NCBI GenBank assembly: GCA_963557065.1
Contig: CAUWCT010000003.1
Location: forward strand, 30,264 to 94,263
Length of the DNA: 64,000 nt
DNA from: UMGS1370 sp963557065
GTDB taxonomy: Bacteria; Bacillota; Clostridia; Lachnospirales; Lachnospiraceae
Direction of reading: 5' to 3'
Program-made: the position numbers and the translations under genes
Notes under the pieces: model-generated
Database searches by the model: none
What the model was told of the DNA's origin: nothing
Seen by the model: the letters and a program-made list of their open reading frames with translations, nothing else
Shown: positions 35,651 to 43,309 of the stretch, piece by piece
Layout of the letters: each line of letters begins with the position of its first letter
Numbering within the stretch: position 1 is the first letter of the stretch

Positions 35651-36697
35651 ATGCAAAACAGACCATTATTCTTGATCATCGACGGTTCATCGCTTTTATC
35701 GACCAATTATTATGCGTTGTTACCGTTTGAGATCAAAACAAAGAAAACAGAAGAGGAACGAAAACCTCTGTATAGTAAATTGATGCATGCAGAGGATGGC
35801 ACATATACCAATGGAATTTATGGTATGTCCAAAATGCTCGTACAGATAATGAGCGATTTAAAACCGGAATACATAGCGGTGGTCTTTGATCAAACCAGAA
35901 ATACATTCCGAAGAGAGTTGTATCCAGAATATAAAGGGCAGCGAAAAGAAACACCGGCGCCGCTCAAGGAGCAATTTGTCTTAATGGAACAGATTTTACA
36001 AGAATCAGGCATCAGAGTATTGATCCATGATCAGTATGAAGCAGATGATCTGGCAGGCACATTGACGGAGAAAAGCAAACAGAAAGCTCGTATCCGTCTT
36101 TTAACCAAAGATCGTGATTATCTGCAGCTGGTTGATGATACATATGATGTCAGGTGCTGGATTACTTCTGATGGAGAAAAGGCAGAAGCATTTCGGAGGG
36201 CATATGGACAATGTTTTGGAATCGATGGTGTCGAATTACCAAAATCCTTAAAAAACATCATGGAATTTACGGAGGAAACAGTATATGGAGAAAAAGGAGT
36301 AGTACCACATTTAATACCAGATTTAAAAGGAATTGAAGGTGATGTTTCCGATAATATTCCAGGAGTAAAAGGAGTATCCAGTGCAGCGGCGCCACTTCTG
36401 ATGGAATATCAAGGAATGGAATCTCTTTATCAGGCTATTGATGCGTCTACTTCTACCAAAGAAGATAAAGAGCTGACTGGATTCTGGAAAGAAAAACTTG
36501 GGATCAGTCGCAGCCCATTAAAAGCACTGAAGGAGCAGAGAGACATTGCGATACTCTCTAAAAATTTAGCAACAATTCGTACGGATGTCCCAATTGTGGA
36601 GTCCATGGAAGATTGTACAACCGCTTTGTTTGATTCTGAAATCTTTAATGTCTGGATGAAAAAGCTGGATATTAAAACCGTATCTGCGCCGATATAA
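35651..36697 (+). CDS. Pol I-type 5'-3' exonuclease (FEN family)
   Basis: 348 residues. Acidic metal-binding positions appear in LIIDGSSLLS (start), VVFDQTRNTFRRELYPEYKGQRKETP, EADDLAGTL and TKDRDYLQLVDD, then the helix-hairpin-helix region GDVSDNIPGVKGVSS. This is the 5' nuclease module of PolA without the polymerase. It would remove RNA primers or flaps, acting with the element's ligase (54456) and SSB (29902). Confidence 0.92.
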   Translation: MQNRPLFLIIDGSSLLSTNYYALLPFEIKTKKTEEERKPLYSKLMHAEDGTYTNGIYGMSKMLVQIMSDLKPEYIAVVFDQTRNTFRRELYPEYKGQRKETPAPLKEQFVLMEQILQESGIRVLIHDQYEADDLAGTLTEKSKQKARIRLLTKDRDYLQLVDDTYDVRCWITSDGEKAEAFRRAYGQCFGIDGVELPKSLKNIMEFTEETVYGEKGVVPHLIPDLKGIEGDVSDNIPGVKGVSSAAAPLLMEYQGMESLYQAIDASTSTKEDKELTGFWKEKLGISRSPLKALKEQRDIAILSKNLATIRTDVPIVESMEDCTTALFDSEIFNVWMKKLDIKTVSAPI

Positions 36698-36706
36698 CCT
36701 CACAGC

Positions 36707-36722
36707 ATCCAACTCCATAATT
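36707..36722 (+). promoter_or_regulatory. ATCC-N4-CCATAATT motif before 36765 gene
   Basis: Strict copy; AAAACGAAAA follows, ATG 42 bases downstream. Confidence 0.6.
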
Positions 36723-36764
36723 AAAACGAAAAACAAATAAGACATCACAAGAGTAGGAGGAGTC

Positions 36765-37154
36765 ATGAATAAAACATTAAAAAAATGGATGGGATACCGT
36801 TTCAGCTCCGGAGGGGTGACGGGTGAGGATTATAATCAGTTTCAGCGCGAAATGCGTGCAGATCTTAAAAAGCAGGCAAAAGCTGTTGGTTTGGAAGTTA
36901 TAGCATTTCGCAAAAATCATTATGAATTCAGTGCTGTTCTCAAAAATCCGCTGACTGGAAAATATGTATATGTCAGTATTTCGGATGTACGCTTTTGGCA
37001 GGATGAATGGACCTACCACACCCTGTACCGTCGCATGAAACATGAAAAAGACTGGGCTGGCGAAGATAATCATTTTGGAGCCTGGGAACAGATTGGAACA
37101 CTTGCAGCGGAGCTTGCTGCGTCAACTACTCGGCCATTGAATGACCGAGCATGA
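36765..37154 (+). CDS. Hypothetical protein with C-terminus altered by IscB element 2
   Basis: 129 residues, ribosome site AGGAGGAG. The native part (about 119 residues) is basic with KNPLTGKYVYVSISDVRFW and ends near LAAELAAS; the last ten residues are encoded by the left end of IscB element 2. No family recognised. Whether the original C-terminus was longer cannot be seen, since nothing clearly matching continues after the element. Confidence 0.6.
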   Translation: MNKTLKKWMGYRFSSGGVTGEDYNQFQREMRADLKKQAKAVGLEVIAFRKNHYEFSAVLKNPLTGKYVYVSISDVRFWQDEWTYHTLYRRMKHEKDWAGEDNHFGAWEQIGTLAAELAASTTRPLNDRA

Positions 37155-37420
37155 GAAGTCATGTTAGGGATCAGTGGTTGTCGTAAGACAAGTTGACTAG
37201 CCTCAGTGCAACGGAGCCGCATTTCGTATGCAGGCGCCCCATTAGCACTACGTCTTAGGAGTGAATACCCTACCCCGCGATTGGTCCAACGGGTATGGGT
37301 TCGGGCAACGTATGGGACAAAGAGGTCCAACGACCCGGTGCAGTAAGCTCCCGGACATTGGCGAGGACCAATCACACTGAAAGGTGTGCGGGGCGGTTTC
37401 GTCCCCGCAGAAAGGAATTT
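37121..37420 (+). ncRNA. Candidate omega-RNA of IscB element 2
   Basis: About 300 non-coding bases with several stems, sharing GGTTGT and TTGACTAGCCTCAG with the leader at 42944 (TTGATTAGCCTCAG there). The 5' flank just outside the left end would supply the guide. Confidence 0.55.
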
Positions 37421-38869
37421 ATGAAGGTATATGTTATCGGCAGGAATGGCTTGGGACTGGCGCCTACAACTCCAAGGAAAGCCAGACTCCTGCTAAAAGA
37501 AGGAAAGGCTCTGATTGAATACAGGCAGCCCTTTACAATCCGTCTGAAGTATAAGACCGGATGTGCCAGTGAACATCTGAAATGCGGAGTAGATACCGGT
37601 TCGCAGCATATTGGGACTTCTCTGATCTTGCCGGAATGTAAGCGGGTACTGGATAAGTCAGAGTATAAACTCCGTTCCACAATGGAAAAGCGGACACTCA
37701 TGGAAACCCGCAGGGAATACAGGAGAGGAAGAAGGTTCCGGAAAACACGTTACTGCCATCCGAAATACAAGCCGCATACGAAACGGGTATACGTGGAAAA
37801 ACCGGTTACTTACCGGAAACATCCGACACATTGGAAGAAACAGGTAAATACCTTTGCTTCTTCCAGAGAAGAAGGATGGCTTCCGCCGTCCATCCGGTCA
37901 AAGCTGGACCAGCATGTCCTGTTGATCCGGCGATACCAACAGGCACTGCCGCCCAAAACGATAGTTCGGATCGAAGTTGGGCGGTTTGATATCCAGCACA
38001 TGATGGATCCAAGCATTCGGGGAGAAATGTATCAGCAGGGGACAATGTATGAATTTGAAAACCTCAAAGCCTATATCTTTGCCAGAGACAATTATCAGTG
38101 TCAATGCTGCGGGAAAAAGGCAGGTGCTGTCCGTAAGGATGGGACCACAGTAAAACTGAAAATGCATCATATTGATTTCCGGAGCAAGGGAGCAACTGAC
38201 AATCCGTCCCGCCTGGCTTCCGTCTGCGATAAGTGCCACACAGAGGCAGCTCATAAACCAGGAGGAGTTTTGTATGGCTGGATGATTGAGGGGAAAAAGT
38301 TCTCGCGGGGATATCGTGATGCGACATTCATGAATATCATACGGAAACGGCTGAGAGAGGAATTCCCAGATGCAGAATTTACTTACGGAAACATCACAGC
38401 AGCTGACAGAAAGATCCTGAAGCTGGAGAAAACACATGGCAATGATGCTGTGGCAATCGCAGCTCATGGAATGAATACCGTTGATAACACAGAGGAAACG
38501 ACATACTACAGACAGCTAAGGAAACAGAAGCGTTCCCTCCATGAAGCAAATCCAAGGAAGGGACGTAAGGAACCGAATCGTCTGGCAGCCCGGAACAGAA
38601 AAAATACCTGTGTGGCTGGCGGCCGTTATCTGAACGACAAGGTAAAGGTATTAGACCAAATGGGATGGGTCAGTGGATTCAGTGGGAACAGCAGCGTGTA
38701 TGTGAAAAACCAGGAAGGCGAATACATCACCATGCCGGGAAAGGGCTATAAAATGGTACCGATCTCACAGACCAAGCTGATCACACACTGTAACAACTGG
38801 GCGGTATATATAAAATGCGGCAAACCCCTATCAGGGCAGAATGACGCTTTCATCTCGGCCATTGAATGA
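37421..38869 (+). CDS. iscB: IscB RNA-guided endonuclease, copy 2
   Basis: 482 residues from the ATG at 37421 after AGAAAGGA. Domain order: N-terminal PLMP-like segment (VIGRNGLGLAPTTPRKARLLL), RuvC-I KCGVDTGSQHIGTSLI, bridge helix TRREYRRGRRFRKTRY, GWLPPSIRSKLD, RuvC-II RIEVGRFDIQHM, HNH with MHHIDFRSKGATDN and CDKCHTEAAHK, RuvC-III KTHGNDAVAIA, then a beta-rich C-terminal domain. All catalytic Asp/Glu/His are present, so the nuclease looks active. The last residues are encoded by the right-end hairpin. Confidence 0.93.
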   Translation: MKVYVIGRNGLGLAPTTPRKARLLLKEGKALIEYRQPFTIRLKYKTGCASEHLKCGVDTGSQHIGTSLILPECKRVLDKSEYKLRSTMEKRTLMETRREYRRGRRFRKTRYCHPKYKPHTKRVYVEKPVTYRKHPTHWKKQVNTFASSREEGWLPPSIRSKLDQHVLLIRRYQQALPPKTIVRIEVGRFDIQHMMDPSIRGEMYQQGTMYEFENLKAYIFARDNYQCQCCGKKAGAVRKDGTTVKLKMHHIDFRSKGATDNPSRLASVCDKCHTEAAHKPGGVLYGWMIEGKKFSRGYRDATFMNIIRKRLREEFPDAEFTYGNITAADRKILKLEKTHGNDAVAIAAHGMNTVDNTEETTYYRQLRKQKRSLHEANPRKGRKEPNRLAARNRKNTCVAGGRYLNDKVKVLDQMGWVSGFSGNSSVYVKNQEGEYITMPGKGYKMVPISQTKLITHCNNWAVYIKCGKPLSGQNDAFISAIE

Positions 38870-38911
38870 CCGAGAATTCCCGCTTAGAAATCTTAAAAAC
38901 GGAGGAAAATT

Positions 38912-39271
38912 ATGCAGAATCAGAAAGAAGAAAGAACAACGAAACAGGTCATCGTACCTGCAAAGTATTTTTTACAGGAAATGGCAGAGGATAAGGATAT
39001 GGTATATCCAGCACAGGTAAGCGTTCTGGGGCGCACAGGAGGATCAACCCATACCATTGATTCCGTAGCTGAATTACTGGGAATCACAAAAGCGAAGCAG
39101 TTTTTTGAATGCGGTGTTATCCGAGCTACAAAGAAAAATGGCAGGATGTATGTGGATTTGATGAAAGAAGGAAAGATGACGATAGACATCGCAAGACTTC
39201 CACACCGCCGCCACTTATCTATATTGGTGCGACAGGATGTTGCACAGCTATATAGCGAATGTTATCAGTAA
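38912..39271 (+). CDS. Hypothetical protein
   Basis: 119 residues after GGAGG. Soluble and basic, with VIVPAKYFLQEMAEDKDM and HRRHLSILVRQDVAQLYSE. No domain recognised. It follows the right end of IscB element 2 by about 37 bases, so its native upstream region is lost and it may now depend on the inserted sequence. Confidence 0.65.
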   Translation: MQNQKEERTTKQVIVPAKYFLQEMAEDKDMVYPAQVSVLGRTGGSTHTIDSVAELLGITKAKQFFECGVIRATKKNGRMYVDLMKEGKMTIDIARLPHRRHLSILVRQDVAQLYSECYQ

Positions 39272-39288
39272 TCTTTGGCAGATTCCAA

Positions 39289-39316
39289 AAAGAGAGGTTT
39301 TTCCTCTCTTTTTTTG
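39289..39316 (+). terminator. Terminator after 38912 gene
   Basis: AAAGAGAGG and CCTCTCTTT around TTTTT, then more T. Confidence 0.85.
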
Positions 39317-39366
39317 TCGAAAGCATGGATAGTGGATCATTTTTACGCCCGTTGCTTTTTTGTACG

Positions 39367-39382
39367 ATCCCCTTCCATAATT
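39367..39382 (+). promoter_or_regulatory. ATCC-N4-CCATAATT motif before 39431 gene
   Basis: Strict copy; AAACCGAACC follows, ATG 48 bases downstream. Confidence 0.6.
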
Positions 39383-39430
39383 AAACCGAACCGTAAAAAG
39401 GTATTAACGAGAAAGAAAAGGAGAAAGAAC

Positions 39431-40357
39431 ATGTATATTGCGTTGACAATGCAGAAACTACTGGAGGAAAAAGGAGAATTTAAGAAGCTGGCAGGCATTC
39501 CCCTCTGTGTGATTTATAACCAGAGCGATACGATGTCTGTTCAGGACCACATCCTGTTAAATGAAGCCAAGTTAAAGGAAGATTACATGGAAGCTATGAC
39601 TATTGGCGAACCATCCCTGGATATCGGTATGATGATCAGCGATCTTTTATGGAAAAAAGCAGATGGCGTTCTGGTTTTAGGAGAAGATGAGGCAGGGATG
39701 TTGCAGAAAAAGGAAATCCAGCGCGATCGGTATACGCTGTATGTAGCCACTTCTTTAAAAGAGGCGCTGGAAATTTACAAAAAAAATACCAAAAAAAGCG
39801 CCGGAAAGCGCACGGTAAAGAAAACGGAAAAACCAGAGAAAGAGACAGTTACCTCAACCAAACCAGCTAAGCCGATAATGCCCGAACCAATGGACTCATT
39901 GCCGAAAATGGAAGAGCCACATACAGATGAGATGGGATTCGCAGATGAACCACTGATTACGCCGGAAATGGAATCAGTGGAAGAAAACGAATTTGAAGGT
40001 GAAATCAATGGCGAATTGATGGAAGATCAGGATGCACCGATGCTGTACGACCAGGAAGTTCCGGAAACAGACACAGCATATGTTCAGGAAGACCAGAATC
40101 ATACAATACAGTCCATGGAAGGATTGGATGGCCAGAAGTACGAAGAGCTTAGAAATGAGCTTATGGGAGTTGGTGTACCAGATTCCCTGATGGACCAGGT
40201 GATGATGGCGCTGCAGAAATCCACGAATGTATCAGACTGCTATGACTGTATGGAGGAAACCATTGGAAATATCGATGATGTACTTGTGATTTACGATGCG
40301 ATCCAGGAATATTATGATACATTCAAGACATTAGCAGATCAGCTTGGTGCGCTGTAA
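39431..40357 (+). CDS. Hypothetical acidic multi-domain protein
   Basis: 308 residues from the ATG at 39431 after AAAAGGAG; a longer in-frame reading runs back through the terminator and motif and is rejected. An N-terminal globular region (1-125) is followed by a Lys/Pro/Glu linker (125-235) and a helical C-terminal domain (235-308). The three-part layout resembles a tether between two binding domains. No family recognised. Confidence 0.7.
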   Translation: MYIALTMQKLLEEKGEFKKLAGIPLCVIYNQSDTMSVQDHILLNEAKLKEDYMEAMTIGEPSLDIGMMISDLLWKKADGVLVLGEDEAGMLQKKEIQRDRYTLYVATSLKEALEIYKKNTKKSAGKRTVKKTEKPEKETVTSTKPAKPIMPEPMDSLPKMEEPHTDEMGFADEPLITPEMESVEENEFEGEINGELMEDQDAPMLYDQEVPETDTAYVQEDQNHTIQSMEGLDGQKYEELRNELMGVGVPDSLMDQVMMALQKSTNVSDCYDCMEETIGNIDDVLVIYDAIQEYYDTFKTLADQLGAL

Positions 40358-40385
40358 TTTTGTAAGAATCGACAGATCCTTTTTT

Positions 40386-40420
40386 AGAAAACCGGACGTG
40401 CTTCCGGTTTTCTTTTTTTT
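40386..40420 (+). terminator. Terminator after 39431 gene
   Basis: GAAAACCGGA and TCCGGTTTTC form a ten-base stem followed by eight T. Confidence 0.9.
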
Positions 40421-40430
40421 GGAATTTCGC

Positions 40431-40446
40431 ATCCGTATCCATAATT
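40431..40446 (+). promoter_or_regulatory. ATCC-N4-CCATAATT motif before NADAR gene
   Basis: Strict copy; AAAGCGAAAA follows. Only 35 bases separate the core from the ATG, so no ordinary -35/-10 promoter fits downstream of it. Confidence 0.65.
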
Positions 40447-40481
40447 AAAGCGAAAAAATAAAAGACACAGGAGGATTTCAC

Positions 40482-41279
40482 ATGGATATCAAAGAAAAAG
40501 CATATCAGAAATATAAGTTAGACTGGATATGTCGTCATGGAAAAAGCCTGGATGACCTCGTAGACTGTATGACAAAGTATTGGAAAGATGCAGACGAAAA
40601 GAGAACCTGCACGCCGAGCAGAGCGTTTTTCTATGTAGAAGAAGCTGGATTTGACGGGGAGTTATGGGCATGTTTCGAGGAATTCCTGGAAACAGAATAT
40701 CAAGATATGGAATACATGGGATGTTTGTTGAATGCACAGGAGTACAAGGAATACTTAATGGATCGTACATGCGATCATGTCATTTACTGCGACCATGTAA
40801 TTTCAGAATTCAAACACTCTTTTTATTTTCTCAGTAATTTCTATCCGGTGCCTTTTTATTACAAGGGAGTACAATTTTTAAATGCCGAAGCAGCATTTCA
40901 GGCGCAAAAGGATCCGAAGAGACAGAAGGAGTTTTCCTGTCTTGGCCCATCTGAAGCAAAGCGGCTTGGAAGACGGGTAGAATGGCGTGAAGATTGGGAA
41001 CTGGTAAAAGAATCAGAGATGTTTGACATTGTTCAGGCAAAATTTCAGCAGAATCCAGAACTTGCTAAAAAGCTGTTGGAAACTGGAAATGCGGTATTAA
41101 TTGAAGGAAACCAGTGGCACGATAATATTTGGGGAAGCTGTACCTGTGATCGGTGTAAAAATCAGGGTTCCAATAAGCTTGGAAGGATTTTAATGGCGGT
41201 CAGGCATATTTGCAGAGTAACTGAGCGCATGAAACAGGATATACAGAAGGATGGTGTTAAAAATAATGTCAGAAATTAG
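40482..41279 (+). CDS. NADAR family protein with extra N-terminal domain
   Basis: 265 residues. Residues 1-105 form an unassigned region; from about 106 the NADAR (YbiA-like) domain is clear: YFLSNFYPVPFYYKG, NAEAAFQAQKDP, LGRRVEWREDWE and NQWHDNIWG. NADAR enzymes cleave N-glycosidic bonds in ADP-ribose-like molecules, and some reverse ADP-ribosylation of guanine in DNA. The stop overlaps the start of the SLOG gene, so the two are coupled and may act in NAD-derived signalling or defence. Confidence 0.9.
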   Translation: MDIKEKAYQKYKLDWICRHGKSLDDLVDCMTKYWKDADEKRTCTPSRAFFYVEEAGFDGELWACFEEFLETEYQDMEYMGCLLNAQEYKEYLMDRTCDHVIYCDHVISEFKHSFYFLSNFYPVPFYYKGVQFLNAEAAFQAQKDPKRQKEFSCLGPSEAKRLGRRVEWREDWELVKESEMFDIVQAKFQQNPELAKKLLETGNAVLIEGNQWHDNIWGSCTCDRCKNQGSNKLGRILMAVRHICRVTERMKQDIQKDGVKNNVRN

Positions 41280-41658
41280 ACTTATTATTGCGGGTACCAG
41301 AGACTTTAATTGCTACGATATCGCTAAATCAGAAGCAGCGTCTTTTGTCCAAGAGCTAAAAGAGCAGAGCAAAGGCTGTACAGTGACCATTGTTTCCGGT
41401 GGTGCCAGAGGCACAGATCTTCTTGGAGAACGCTTTGCGAAAGAATGCGGATTCAAATTGATGCGCTTCCCCGCTGACTGGAAAGTATATGGAAAACAAG
41501 CTGGTCCTGTACGAAACCGCCAGATGCTCAATTACGCAAAAGAGGAGCAGGGAGCACTTTTGGCATTTTGGGACGGAAAAAGTCGTGGTACCAAAAACAT
41601 GATCGACATCGCAAAAGATGCCGGCATCATTGTTAAAGTAGTTTCGATTACAACTTAG
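41266..41658 (+). CDS. SLOG-like DUF2493 protein
   Basis: 130 residues from the ATG at 41266, overlapping the NADAR stop. RLIIAGTRDF, VSGGARGTDLLGERFAKE and FWDGKSRGTKNMIDIAK match the YspA/DUF2493 Rossmann-like SLOG fold, which binds nucleotides or nucleotide-derived ligands. Pairing with NADAR suggests recognition or processing of an ADP-ribose-type molecule; that is inference. Confidence 0.88.
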   Translation: MSEIRLIIAGTRDFNCYDIAKSEAASFVQELKEQSKGCTVTIVSGGARGTDLLGERFAKECGFKLMRFPADWKVYGKQAGPVRNRQMLNYAKEEQGALLAFWDGKSRGTKNMIDIAKDAGIIVKVVSITT

Positions 41659-41670
41659 AGGTAGTACAAA

Positions 41671-41817
41671 ATGGCTAAAATTTGTCCCGTTACAGGCAGT
41701 TCAGTTTTGTATTTGGATTGTCTGGAGTGCGAAGAAAAACTATGTAAGAAAAGGAGAAAACAGATGAAAAAAATGAATATACTTTTCAGTACAGCTATCA
41801 AGGTAAGGGAGAAATAA
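41671..41817 (+). CDS. Small Cys-rich protein
   Basis: 48 residues, AGAGGTAG ribosome site. Four cysteines lie in the first 25 residues (MAKICPVTG, LDCLECEEKLC), consistent with a zinc knuckle. The basic tail overlaps the ribosome site and start of the next small gene. Too short for firm assignment. Confidence 0.5.
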   Translation: MAKICPVTGSSVLYLDCLECEEKLCKKRRKQMKKMNILFSTAIKVREK

Positions 41818-41960
41818 CGGTAGCTGCTGATTCCATGGATGAAGCTGCGGAGAAAGCATCAGAAGAAGCTCAGAATTTACTACCAAATAATGCAGATCCA
41901 TTTTCTTTGGAAATTGGAGAGTTGATCGATCAGGAACCAATTTACGCGGGTATGCGTTAA
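41764..41960 (+). pseudogene. Small gene with frameshift in an A run
   Basis: ATG at 41764 follows AAAAGGAG, but reading stops after 17 codons. Moving one frame at the seven-A run (41767-41773) opens a stretch with EYTFQYSYQGKGEITVAADS and an acidic tail ending IYAGMR. An extra A gives a 65-residue protein. This could be decay, sequencing error or polymerase slippage on the A tract. Confidence 0.5.
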
Positions 41961-41978
41961 AAAATTAGACATCCATTT

Positions 41979-42009
41979 AAACTGTCGTGTAGATGCGCGG
42001 CAGTTTTTT
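41979..42009 (+). terminator. Terminator before traX
   Basis: AAACTGTCG and CGGCAGTTT pair with one wobble and are followed by T. Confidence 0.7.
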
Positions 42010-42038
42010 CTTTTAAAACTAATTTTTTGCGTTTTTTC

Positions 42039-42046
42039 ACATAATT
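42039..42046 (+). promoter_or_regulatory. ACATAATT core before traX
   Basis: Relaxed copy lacking the ATCC box; ATG 24 bases downstream. A T-rich tract lies upstream. Confidence 0.4.
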
Positions 42047-42070
42047 CTTAAAAAAGGAAGAGGAGAAGAT

Positions 42071-42796
42071 ATGGAGAAAGAAAAGGGATTAACGAATACT
42101 CAAATCAAGACAGTGGCGCTGTTTTTTATGTTAATTGACCATATTGGAGTTTCTGTTGTTTCTGAATTTATAAAGGTAGATGGCAGTGCCGAAGGGCTGA
42201 TTGCCTATTATATATGCAGGCTCTTTGGGCGTGTTGCATTCCCGCTATTTTGTTTTCTGATTACGGAAGGGATTGTGCATACACATAGTTTAGGAAAATA
42301 CGCAATGCGGATGTGGCTGTTTGCGATTATTTCGGAAGTTCCTTTTGATCTAATGGGGGAGGAAGTCCTCTTTTCTTTACAGGCGCAGAATGTGTTCTGG
42401 ACTTTTGCACTCTTTTTAACAGCTCTTGCAGCGGCACAGAAATGGAACCGATCAATATGGCCATATGCACTGGCAGCAGCCATAGCAGCATGGATTTTGA
42501 AAACAGACTATGGATGGGCCGGAATACTGCTTTTGTATCTGATGATGTGCGCGAAACCCGTCATTCAACAAGCTGGAGGAGTGATACTGATTACAGATGC
42601 ATCTGTCAAACTGTTTCAGGATCCGATGATTGGAGTGGTTATGGCAGTCATTCCGTGTGTGTGTTTGGTATCCATTCTGCGCCAGTACAATGGTAAGCGT
42701 GGGCGAAATGTAAATAAATACCTCTTTTATGGATTTTATCCTGTACATATGTTGGCGTTATGGATGTGTACGTTATGGATCAAACCGGGGATGTAA
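42071..42796 (+). CDS. TraX family membrane protein
   Basis: 241 residues with about seven hydrophobic segments. FMLIDHIG, GRVAFPLFCFLITEG, YAMRMWLFAIISEVPFDL and AQNVFWTFALF are TraX-family signatures. TraX of F plasmid acetylates pilin; Firmicutes homologues are widespread acyltransferase-like proteins on chromosomes and mobile elements, so this alone does not prove conjugation. Confidence 0.9.
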   Translation: MEKEKGLTNTQIKTVALFFMLIDHIGVSVVSEFIKVDGSAEGLIAYYICRLFGRVAFPLFCFLITEGIVHTHSLGKYAMRMWLFAIISEVPFDLMGEEVLFSLQAQNVFWTFALFLTALAAAQKWNRSIWPYALAAAIAAWILKTDYGWAGILLLYLMMCAKPVIQQAGGVILITDASVKLFQDPMIGVVMAVIPCVCLVSILRQYNGKRGRNVNKYLFYGFYPVHMLALWMCTLWIKPGM

Positions 42797-42853
42797 CACT
42801 CCAAACAAACAATCTGGAGCATATCCCAATATATTTTTTTTGTAAAAACTCTA

Positions 42854-42909
42854 TTTTTCATATCCGCAAGGTTTGTACATTTGCAAAGCGCATGCAGAAA
42901 CCGTAAAAT
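42854..42909 (+). promoter_or_regulatory. TTTTTCATATCCGCA box with sigma-A promoter, orphaned
   Basis: Box at 42854-42870, then TTGCAA (42881-42886), 17-base spacer, TAAAAT (42904-42909). A ribosome-like AAAGGAA follows, but IscB element 3 now separates this promoter from the 44748 gene. Confidence 0.6.
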
Positions 42910-42943
42910 ATCAATATCAAAAACAGAAAGGAAATTTTAATTC

Positions 42944-43309
42944 GTCAACTACTCGGCCATTGAATAACCGAGCATGCAAAAGCAAGATCTTGCTTGTTCG
43001 ATTATTCTCGGTTGTCTGCTTCGGCAGGCGGTTGATTAGCCTCAGCTGTCCGGTACGGGAAACCGGCGAGGCAGCTACGTTGTCCGGGAAGATACAGGCA
43101 CCAGGGGATTCTTCCCACGTCCCCTGCTCTGCGGCCGTGCATTAAACATCTCTGAGGGTAGGAGAAGTGTGTACGGTGCTTATAACCCCGGCTAACCTTG
43201 GCGATGGGAACCACCCGAACCCAGACATTTTGCCTGGCAGTAGGAGATGCCCGTTCAGTTTCATCCGTAACGGGAAGGCATAAGCCATCAATAAGAAGGA
43301 GGCAGCAGT
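42944..43309 (+). ncRNA. Candidate omega-RNA of IscB element 3
   Basis: About 365 non-coding bases with multiple stems, including CTGCTTCGGCAG near 43017 and the shared TTGATTAGCCTCAG. It ends with AAGGAGG just before iscB. Confidence 0.55.

Larger units (their letters stand above)
37121..38874 (+). mobile_element. IscB element 2 (non-autonomous)
   Basis: Left end GTCAACTA then hairpin arms CTCGGCCA (37129) and TGACCGAG (37142). Right end has the same hairpin at 38854-38874, overlapping the iscB stop. Leader and iscB are intact; no tnpA. Confidence 0.8.

Noticed and set aside
37295..37420. Longer N-terminus for IscB copy 2
   Set aside because: It would translate the structured leader and lacks a ribosome site; the ATG at 37421 has AGAAAGGA.
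39275..39430. Longer N-terminus for the 39431 gene
   Set aside because: The extension runs through a terminator and the ATCC-N4-CCATAATT motif.
42071..42796. TraX as proof of a conjugative element
   Set aside because: TraX-family proteins are common on Firmicutes chromosomes, and no relaxase, coupling protein or type IV secretion gene is visible.
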